Below are positions 1 to 5,625 of a stretch of DNA of 5,966 nt, in pieces (the stretch's first letter is position 1; each line of letters starts with the position of its first letter). Under the pieces are notes generated by a model. It saw nothing but the letters and a program-made list of their open reading frames with translations, was not told the DNA's origin and made no database searches. The stretch is taken from contig VGML01000133.1 of the NCBI GenBank assembly GCA_016866415.1, forward strand, positions 1-5,966. Reading direction: 5' to 3'. The position numbers and the translations under genes were made by a program. The stretch is from Bacteroidota bacterium (GTDB lineage: Bacteria > Bacteroidota > Bacteroidia > Flavobacteriales_D > Crocinitomicaceae).

Positions 1-265
1 CAAGGTGAAAGGTCAACATCGCGATCTTTTCTCGCTGAAACATTTGGTATTTGAAAATATTTGAAACCAAACTCATCGAAAGATAAAGGAGCAGAACCTC
101 AAACCACGTGGCATTGTAAATGATGATTTTGGCGCTCTGTATTCCATAAATTGATTCTATAAAGGTTGCAGCTCCAATACCGATAAGGAAAATAAGCATG
201 GCAAGGGTCATTAATTTCATCGAAAAAAAGACCTGTGCGAATCGTTCAAAAAGTGTTTGTTTCAT
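1..265 (-). CDS. ccsBA: Cytochrome c biogenesis protein, ResB/CcsA (CcsBA-like), N-terminal part
   Basis: The gene is cut by the left edge: 88 codons are visible, read leftward from ATG at 265-263. The protein starts MKQTLFERFAQVFFSMKLMT. A hydrophobic segment at about residues 17-36 is followed by FIES, then YNATWFE (residues 50-56) and a second membrane segment at about 55-72, ending NIFKYQMFQREK. This order (short N-terminus, first membrane helix, FIES, YNATWFE, second helix, NIF+Y) is what I know from the ResB-like N-terminus of the fused CcsBA proteins of Bacteroidota, inner-membrane proteins of System II that move heme out and attach it to apocytochromes c. The diagnostic C-terminal CcsA part (WWD region) lies outside the window, so fusion and length are inferred. 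It diverges from the H-NOX operon. A ResB-only protein is the main alternative. Confidence 0.77.
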   Translation of the reverse strand, partial: MKQTLFERFAQVFFSMKLMTLAMLIFLIGIGAATFIESIYGIQSAKIIIYNATWFEVLLLYLSMSLVSNIFKYQMFQREKIAMLTFHL

Positions 266-272
266 TACCTTG

Positions 273-280
273 CAAAAATA
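273..280 (-). promoter_or_regulatory. Possible -7 box for the ccsBA-like gene
   Basis: On the minus strand the sequence reads TATTTTTG, an exact match to the Bacteroidota -7 consensus TAnnTTTG, ending seven bases before the ATG. A start site a few bases downstream would give an almost leaderless mRNA. No TTG/TTTG -33 element lies at the usual 17-23 base spacing; the nearest TTTG motifs are 11 and 33 bases upstream. The box is therefore only a candidate. Confidence 0.35.
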
Positions 281-296
281 CGTAAAGGAGACAAAT

Positions 297-319
297 GATT
301 TGACTTAATTAACCAAATC
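297..319. repeat. 23-bp dyad GATTTG-N11-CAAATC, candidate operator
   Basis: The arms GATTTG (297-302) and CAAATC (314-319) are perfect inverse complements. The 11-base spacer contains the palindrome TTAATTAA (305-312), almost centred on the dyad. The element lies 17 bases upstream of the candidate -7 box of the ccsBA-like gene, where a repressor or activator of that gene could bind. The regulatory role is inference from position and symmetry. Confidence 0.4.
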
Positions 320-388
320 TTTAATTAGCTCTATGAAATATAATGAAAAGCAATCAACGCATGCTTGAAATTTATTTTTAATATGTTG

Positions 389-403
389 CTAGACAAATTC
401 TAG
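389..403. repeat. Short inverted repeat CTAGA-N5-TCTAG
   Basis: CTAGA (389-393) and TCTAG (399-403) are perfect inverse complements around CAAAT. The second AGACAAAT copy (391-398) sits inside the element. The arms are only five bases, so chance is plausible. Confidence 0.25.
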
Positions 404-424
404 TAGTTTTTCATTAGTTCAATC

Positions 425-440
425 TACGTGTAATCACGTA
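425..440. repeat. 16-bp dyad TACGTG-N4-CACGTA, candidate operator
   Basis: TACGTG (425-430) and CACGTA (435-440) form a perfect 6-4-6 dyad around TAAT. Its relatively GC-rich arms stand out in this AT-rich region. The geometry is typical of a dimeric helix-turn-helix regulator site. It lies roughly 150 bases upstream of the predicted H-NOX transcription start and about 160 bases from the ccsBA-like start, which is far for a classical promoter-proximal operator. Confidence 0.4.
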
Positions 441-449
441 CCGCGAAAA

Positions 450-485
450 TAATTATCTATTCCAATGATGAGATTTGGATAATTA
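450..485. repeat. Inverted repeat TAATTATC-N20-GATAATTA
   Basis: Eight-base perfect arms at 450-457 and 478-485 flank a 20-base spacer. A run of Ts does not follow and no gene ends nearby, so it is not a terminator. Arms this AT-rich are weak as RNA stems; a DNA site or chance are both possible. Confidence 0.3.
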
Positions 486-541
486 GTTCTAAGATTGCGC
501 GTCGAAGTAGACAAATGAATCATATTATAGATTCCTTTTTG

Positions 542-574
542 TTTGGATCGTCAAGGGAATTAAAATTAACTTTG
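542..574 (+). promoter_or_regulatory. Bacteroidota-type promoter of the H-NOX/kinase operon
   Basis: TTTG at 542-545 is followed after 21 bases by TAACTTTG at 567-574. This matches the Bacteroidota housekeeping pattern: a TTG/TTTG -33 element and TAnnTTTG -7 box, with about 17-23 bases between them in Flavobacterium. It is the only exact plus-strand TAnnTTTG I found in the intergenic region. Transcription would start at about 579-582, leaving a leader of only about ten bases before the ATG at 591. No similar box precedes the kinase gene, which should be transcribed from here. Confidence 0.65.
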
Positions 575-590
575 CTAAAAATTCAATTAT

Positions 591-1133
591 ATGTATGGTC
601 TAGTAAACAAAGCGATTAAAGATTTAGTAGTTACTAAATTTGGATCTGATAAATGGCAGGAAATCTGTGATTTGACTAATTTTCATGATGGAGAATTTGT
701 TTCCATGAATCCCTATCCGGATAGTTTGACTTACGATTTGGTTAAAAATGCTGCTCGGGTGTTGAAGGCTGATGCGCACGTTATTATGGAGGCATTTGGT
801 GAATATTGGATTCTATATACTGCTGATGAAGGTTATGGGGATTTGATGGATCTTACAGGTTCAACTTTTACGGAATTTTTAGCAAATTTAGATATGCTTC
901 ATTACCGAATTAACAACATAATGCCGGATCTTGCGGCTCCACAATTTTCAATTCGAAATGAAAAAGAAAATTCAGTTGAATTGGAGTATCGTTCACATCG
1001 TGAAGGATTGGTTCCAATGCTTTTTGGTTTGATTAAAGGGTTAGGAAAACGATTTAATTTGGTTGTTTCTGTTAAACATATTCAGGAAAAAAATGCCGAA
1101 AACGATTGTCACGTCTTTTTGATAACTTGGTAA
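591..1133 (+). CDS. hnoX: H-NOX heme-dependent nitric oxide sensor protein
   Basis: This is a stand-alone heme-NO/O2-binding domain of 180 residues, the usual length of bacterial H-NOX, soluble and cytoplasmic. It starts MYGLVNKAI, the typical family N-terminus, which supports this ATG although no Shine-Dalgarno is visible. H104 (in LDMLHYRI) is the proximal heme ligand, P117 matches the conserved heme-distorting proline, and Y133-S135-R137 form the YxSxR motif that holds the heme propionates. Aligned to the Thermoanaerobacter (Caldanaerobacter) O2-binding protein with a constant offset of two, its distal Tyr140 becomes P142 and Trp9 becomes I9, so NO rather than O2 binding is predicted. The only cysteines are C26 and C173, so the four-cysteine zinc site of some proteobacterial H-NOX proteins is absent. 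Stand-alone H-NOX proteins usually regulate a neighbouring kinase or cyclic-di-GMP enzyme; here the kinase starts five bases after the stop. Confidence 0.96.
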   Translation: MYGLVNKAIKDLVVTKFGSDKWQEICDLTNFHDGEFVSMNPYPDSLTYDLVKNAARVLKADAHVIMEAFGEYWILYTADEGYGDLMDLTGSTFTEFLANLDMLHYRINNIMPDLAAPQFSIRNEKENSVELEYRSHREGLVPMLFGLIKGLGKRFNLVVSVKHIQEKNAENDCHVFLITW

Positions 1134-1138
1134 ATTAA

Positions 1139-4100
1139 ATGGAGGAGAAATTTGGTCTTGATGAACAAAAAAGGTTGAACGCCTTAAAAAGTTACGAGAT
1201 ACTCGATACATTATCGGAAGAAGAATACGACGGAATAACGCGATTGGCGGCACAAATTTGTGGAACTAAAGTCTCACTTATTAGCTTGATTGCCGAAAAT
1301 CGACAATGGTGCAAATCGAAATACGGTCTCGAAGCACCTGAAACACCGACAGATCTAGCTTTTTGTAATCACGCAATACAAACACCAAATTCAATTTTCA
1401 TCATCGAGGATTCTACCAAAGATGATCGATTCAAGGATAATCCATTAGTAACGGGAGACCCAAATGTGATTTTTTATGCAGGAGTTCCATTGGTTGACAA
1501 AGATCAATATGCATTAGGAACTCTTTGTGTGATTGACAATCAACCCAAAAAACTTTCAACAGGCCAAATTGACGCGCTTCAAACATTATCGAAAAGTGTT
1601 ATTAATTTATTCGAATTACGAAGGAAAAATCTTGAATTAGCTAAGGAGAAAAATGAGCTTTTGGATACCTTGGAATTTAATAATCCATTTTACATTCTTT
1701 TGAATCGCAATGGAGTTATTCAAAAAATAGGAAGTAAGATTCTTAAAACAAAGAATCAGATTGAAGTCGGTCAATCATTTTTTGATTTTTACACATTTCA
1801 AAATCCGTTTGATTTTAATAATTTTGTTCAATCTACTGATAGCGTTTCTAAGCGTTTACATTTTTTAGACTCTTTAGATCAAACCCAGCGATTTAAATTT
1901 TCTGCAAAGAAAACGGGAGATTTTATAATCTTGGCTACAAGTCCTGTTATCAATAATAAATATCACATCCGAAATTACAATCTTTCATTAAACGATTTTG
2001 TACAGCATGATTACGTTTCGGAATACATTTTTTTACAACAAACTACCGAACGCTCATTGAAAGAGTCAAAATCAGTTCTAGATTCAATTCGTGAGAAAAA
2101 CGAGGAACTGAAAAAAACACAAGAGGATCTTGATTTGATTGCGCGTTTTCCAGCTGAAAATCCTAATCCGATTATCCGCTTGGATTACAATTTTTCGTTA
2201 ACCTACAAAAACCAAGTTTCAGAAATTAATTTTCTTACAGATTTTTCTTTCCAAAATGATTTGTTAGATGATGAAGAGTTAAAGTATGAGTTACAAAAAT
2301 TGGTTTCAGAAAAAAACGATTCGTCCAAGTTTATTTTGAAGAGAAATAAACGAACTTATAATATAGGAATTCGCAATATTCAAAATCGCGGATATATTAA
2401 TGTTTATGCTTCCGATATAACGTTTTATATCAATCAGTTGGAAGATAAGGAAAATGAAATCATAGGTGTAAAAAACTTCTATGAGTTCATCCTTAATAAT
2501 ATTCCGTCTGATATTGCCGTTTTTGATACGAGTCACAAATACTTGTTTGTTAATCCAAATGGAATTGCAAACCCTGAAATAAGGCAATTTATGATTGGAA
2601 AAGACGATTATGACTATTTTCGTTTTCGAGGTCTTTCATTTGAAATTGCGGATAGAAGAAGAGAATTATTTAATTCTGTTTTGCAGAATAAAGAAACGAT
2701 TGAATGGGAAGATGATATAAAGGATGAGAAGGATAACCAAAAAGTCATAATTAGAAAACTTGCACCCATTTTTGATTCGAATGGGAATGTGAATTATGTT
2801 ATAGGTTATGGTATTGATATCACACAACGAAAAATTGCCGAAAACAAACTGGTAACGGCTACAAATCGCTTGCAGTTATTGGAAAAATTTCTTGATCGAA
2901 CTACCGATGCCATTCAGGTTTCTAATGAAAATGGGGAAATGATTTATGTGAATGATTCTGCTGCAAACCGACTGGGAATTGCTAAGGATGAAATTTCAAA
3001 CTACCGAGTTGAAGATTTTGAGAAATTCTTTGAATCAGAAGAAGATTGGAAAAATCATGTTCAGTTTTTAAAAAAGGAGGGAGCTTTTCAAATCGAAAGT
3101 GAAAACAAGAATATTAAAACAGGAGAAATTACCAAAGTCGAAGTGAGCATGACCTATGAGGAAATAGACGGCATGGGATATCTGATTGCTGCTGCACGTG
3201 ACATTAGTGAGCGAATTAAGGCCCAACAGGAGATATCGAAACTTTCGATGGTAGCGAAGAATACAAATAACGGAGTCATCATGATGGATGTCAATCGAAA
3301 GATTACATGGGTCAATGAGGCAATGGTTAAACGATCGGGATATTCTTATGACGAATTAATTGGTCAAAGTCCGCGTTTGTTCCAATTCGAAGGAACAGAT
3401 CCGAAAACAGTTGAAATTGTCTTTGAAAAATTGGTTAAGCTAGAACCTGTGACTACAGAGATTCTACACCAATCAAAATCAGGTAAGTTATATTGGATTA
3501 ATTTGAATGTTCAGCCGATTTTTGATGACAAGCGAAATCATGTTGGTTATATGGCTGTTGAATTTGACATTACGGAGCGAAAAGAGTTTGAAGAGAAAAT
3601 TGCTGAGCAAAATAAAAGTCTTCGAGAAATTACAGATGCATTGGATCAAAGCTCATTGGTTTCAATTGCAGATACAAAAGGTAAAATTATTCGAGCGAAC
3701 AAAAAATTCTGTGAAATCTCACAATTTACAGAGGATGAACTAATTGGGCAAGATCATAGTATCATCAATTCAGGTTACCATTCCAAAGAATTTTGGTCAG
3801 ATGTTTGGAAAACGATTTCTGCCGGTTTTATTTGGAGGGGAGAGGTGAAAAACAAGGCAAAGGATGAAAGTTATTACTGGGTTGATTCAATCATTTATCC
3901 AGTAATGAATCTCGATGGTAAAATCATACATTATTTATCGATTCGTCACGAAATAACAGAGAGGAAAATTGCTGAAGAAGAATTGAAAATAAGGTCCATC
4001 TTTCAAGACTTATTAATGGAAATATCTTCCAAATATATTAATCTGCCTATCGATGAATTAGAGGATTCAATTAATGGATCACTTGCGAAGCTTGGGCATT

Positions 4101-5569
4101 TTGTGAATGTTGACAGGGTTTACATTTTCGATTATAATTATGAAAAGAGAACGACATCAAACCTATTTGAATGGTTTACGGAAGGTATTGAACCACAAAT
4201 CGACCAATTACAAAATATTCCTTTTTCTGAAGTGCCAATTTGGGTCGAAACACACAATAAAGGTGAGGAAATATATGTCCCCAATGTAAGTAAATTAAAG
4301 CCAGGAAAGCTCAAAGAGCTTTTAGAGATGCAGGATATCAAAAGCATCATTGCCTTACCTATGATGGATAATGGAACAGCAAAAGGATTCGTTGGTTTTG
4401 ATGCAGTTCGAGAGTTGAGAGAATTCAATGAAGATGAAAAAAATCTATTGCGTTTGTATGCAAACATGCTTGTTAATGTAAGTAATCGAACAGAATACAT
4501 TCGTGCAATTGAAAAAAATAGATCTGAAATCGAGAAAATCAATCAGGATCTGGAAAAGATAGTTCAAGAGAAAACGATGAAAAACCTAGAGCTTGCCAAA
4601 TCAATTACGGATCAGGAAAAACTCGTAATGGTGGGAGAAATAGCATCGGGAATCGCTCACGATTTAAATACTCCACTTGGAGCCATCAAAAGCGGTGGGG
4701 AAAGTATTCGTTATACCTTGGAAGGAATTTTTAAAGATACAATTTGGCAATGTTCGGCAGATCAAATTAAATTTGCTTGTGGTCGAGCGGTTGGAATGAA
4801 TTTCGATCTCTTTGTTGGAGGACTCCAAATGCGCAAGGAGTCCAATAAGTATAATGAATTTCTTACCAACGAATTCCCGAAAATAGATTCGGAAAAACGA
4901 AAAAAGTTGGCTGATTTGTTCGTGAAGAGTCGAATTAAAATGGATGAAAAAGATACAATTGAACGTGTTATCAATTCCCAAAATCCTGAGATTTTCTTAA
5001 ATCTGATTTATCAAATTCAAATGACACGAACGTTTGTAGATACGATAATTAACTCAGGTGAGCGAGCTGCAAACGTTGTTCAAGATTTAAAGTCATTTAT
5101 AAAGGATCCAAAGAACTCGGGCAAATCGGAAATTAATTTAAGAAAGAACATAGCTTCCGTATTGAATATTTTCAATTACGAAATTCAACGCAACTCCGAA
5201 TTGGTGTTCATGGTTGAGGATAACTTAATTGTGTATGGTTATGAAATTCGTTTGTTTCAATTGTGGTCAAACTTGATTAAAAATGCTTTAGAGTCAATTG
5301 AAGAAACTGAATCTCGAGGAGAATTAAGAATTTTTTCTAAGAAAAAAGAAAACGAAATTATTGTTTCAATCGAAAATACGGGCAGAGAAATACCAACTCA
5401 AATTAAAAATCGAATTTTTGAGAAGTTTTTTACAACGAAGGCCGATCGTAATGGCTCCGGATTGGGGTTATCAATTGTTAAAAATGTCATTGATGAGCAT
5501 GACGCAAAAATAGCAGTTACATCAAATTCAGATGTTACATGTTTTAGTGTTTCGTTTAAAGTGAAATGA
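1139..5569 (+). CDS. Multidomain sensor histidine kinase with HNOBA domain (GAF-HNOBA-PAS5-GAF-DHp-HATPase)
   Basis: This 1476-residue kinase has no membrane segment or signal peptide, so it should be cytoplasmic. Approximate domain order: GAF 20-160 (FYAGVPLV at 112-119, LGTLCVID at 126-133); HNOBA 176-310 (NPFYILLNRNG, SPV at 268-270, HD at 290-291); coiled coil 299-333; PAS at 334-432, 446-566, 578-694, 700-815 and 828-945, the last four ending in DIT/DIS-type motifs; GAF 950-1118; coiled coil 1120-1160; DHp 1161-1325; ATPase 1331-1474. H1174 in HDLNTPL is the predicted phosphoacceptor, and D1175/T1178 fit the DxxT pattern linked to phosphatase activity. The N box has N1378 and N1382, the F box is EKFFTTK, and the G2 box GSGLGL (1439-1444) is intact. 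The G1 box is altered (NTGREIP), and about 100 extra residues lie between the two DHp helices. There is no receiver domain. The ATG follows the H-NOX stop by five bases and opens a normal GAF N-terminus, so the genes are very likely co-transcribed. HNOBA points to regulation by H-NOX; the partner regulator is unknown. Confidence 0.94.
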   Translation: MEEKFGLDEQKRLNALKSYEILDTLSEEEYDGITRLAAQICGTKVSLISLIAENRQWCKSKYGLEAPETPTDLAFCNHAIQTPNSIFIIEDSTKDDRFKDNPLVTGDPNVIFYAGVPLVDKDQYALGTLCVIDNQPKKLSTGQIDALQTLSKSVINLFELRRKNLELAKEKNELLDTLEFNNPFYILLNRNGVIQKIGSKILKTKNQIEVGQSFFDFYTFQNPFDFNNFVQSTDSVSKRLHFLDSLDQTQRFKFSAKKTGDFIILATSPVINNKYHIRNYNLSLNDFVQHDYVSEYIFLQQTTERSLKESKSVLDSIREKNEELKKTQEDLDLIARFPAENPNPIIRLDYNFSLTYKNQVSEINFLTDFSFQNDLLDDEELKYELQKLVSEKNDSSKFILKRNKRTYNIGIRNIQNRGYINVYASDITFYINQLEDKENEIIGVKNFYEFILNNIPSDIAVFDTSHKYLFVNPNGIANPEIRQFMIGKDDYDYFRFRGLSFEIADRRRELFNSVLQNKETIEWEDDIKDEKDNQKVIIRKLAPIFDSNGNVNYVIGYGIDITQRKIAENKLVTATNRLQLLEKFLDRTTDAIQVSNENGEMIYVNDSAANRLGIAKDEISNYRVEDFEKFFESEEDWKNHVQFLKKEGAFQIESENKNIKTGEITKVEVSMTYEEIDGMGYLIAAARDISERIKAQQEISKLSMVAKNTNNGVIMMDVNRKITWVNEAMVKRSGYSYDELIGQSPRLFQFEGTDPKTVEIVFEKLVKLEPVTTEILHQSKSGKLYWINLNVQPIFDDKRNHVGYMAVEFDITERKEFEEKIAEQNKSLREITDALDQSSLVSIADTKGKIIRANKKFCEISQFTEDELIGQDHSIINSGYHSKEFWSDVWKTISAGFIWRGEVKNKAKDESYYWVDSIIYPVMNLDGKIIHYLSIRHEITERKIAEEELKIRSIFQDLLMEISSKYINLPIDELEDSINGSLAKLGHFVNVDRVYIFDYNYEKRTTSNLFEWFTEGIEPQIDQLQNIPFSEVPIWVETHNKGEEIYVPNVSKLKPGKLKELLEMQDIKSIIALPMMDNGTAKGFVGFDAVRELREFNEDEKNLLRLYANMLVNVSNRTEYIRAIEKNRSEIEKINQDLEKIVQEKTMKNLELAKSITDQEKLVMVGEIASGIAHDLNTPLGAIKSGGESIRYTLEGIFKDTIWQCSADQIKFACGRAVGMNFDLFVGGLQMRKESNKYNEFLTNEFPKIDSEKRKKLADLFVKSRIKMDEKDTIERVINSQNPEIFLNLIYQIQMTRTFVDTIINSGERAANVVQDLKSFIKDPKNSGKSEINLRKNIASVLNIFNYEIQRNSELVFMVEDNLIVYGYEIRLFQLWSNLIKNALESIEETESRGELRIFSKKKENEIIVSIENTGREIPTQIKNRIFEKFFTTKADRNGSGLGLSIVKNVIDEHDAKIAVTSNSDVTCFSVSFKVK

Positions 5570-5625
5570 ATTAATTTTCAGTAAATGATTTATATGATAA
5601 TCCTTAATTTCTATTTTACTAAGCC

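Larger units (their letters stand above)
289..518 (+). repeat. Three dispersed copies of AGACAAAT
   Basis: AGACAAAT occurs at 289-296, 391-398 and 509-516. The first and third copies extend to the 10-mer AGACAAATGA (289-298 and 509-518), and the second and third share a preceding T (TAGACAAAT). All have the same orientation, with start-to-start distances of 102 and 118 bases. They could be sites for one regulator, or a chance product of AT-rich DNA. Confidence 0.4.
266..590. other. Divergent intergenic region (325 bases, non-coding)
   Basis: This stretch separates the divergent ccsBA-like and H-NOX genes. I see no convincing coding sequence, tRNA or other RNA gene. It is AT-rich and contains a candidate promoter for each flanking gene, at least four short inverted repeats (297-319, 389-403, 425-440, 450-485) and three copies of AGACAAAT (289, 391, 509). 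All the dyads lie upstream of the predicted H-NOX transcription start, so they would act as DNA sites rather than as leader RNA for that operon. Which regulators bind here cannot be read from the sequence. Confidence 0.8.

Noticed and set aside
266..590. A small RNA, riboswitch or CRISPR array in the intergenic region
   Set aside because: There are no regularly spaced repeats, no tRNA-like structure and no recognisable aptamer core. The dyads lie upstream of the predicted H-NOX transcription start.
1041..1253. Minus-strand open frame of 70 codons spanning the H-NOX/kinase junction
   Set aside because: It overlaps two confidently assigned genes and encodes nothing recognisable.
3236..3583. 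PAS4 of the kinase as a LOV blue-light photoreceptor, because GQSPRLFQFEGTDP resembles the LOV GRNCRFLQGxxTDP motif
   Set aside because: The flavin-reactive cysteine position is P745, the YWI segment lacks the usual Asn after Trp, and the terminal Gln position appears to be Glu. An ordinary PAS domain of related family is more likely.
3507..3743. Plus-strand open frame of 78 codons in another frame
   Set aside because: It lies inside PAS4 and PAS5 of the kinase, with a Lys-rich, unrecognisable product.
4138..4542. Minus-strand open frame of 134 codons
   Set aside because: It lies wholly inside the kinase gene opposite the second GAF domain, which is well conserved in the plus frame. The reversed product shows no recognisable domain and there is no promoter support.
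4664..4981. Minus-strand open frame of 105 codons opposite the DHp region
   Set aside because: It is a shadow of the kinase coding sequence, its product is low-complexity and Phe/Ile/Ser-rich, and a second overlapping minus frame exists at the same place.
5580..5620. AGTAAA ... TTTACT inverted repeat as a terminator after the kinase gene
   Set aside because: The arms are only six AT-rich bases with a 29-base loop and no following T-run, so the stem would be too weak to support a terminator call.
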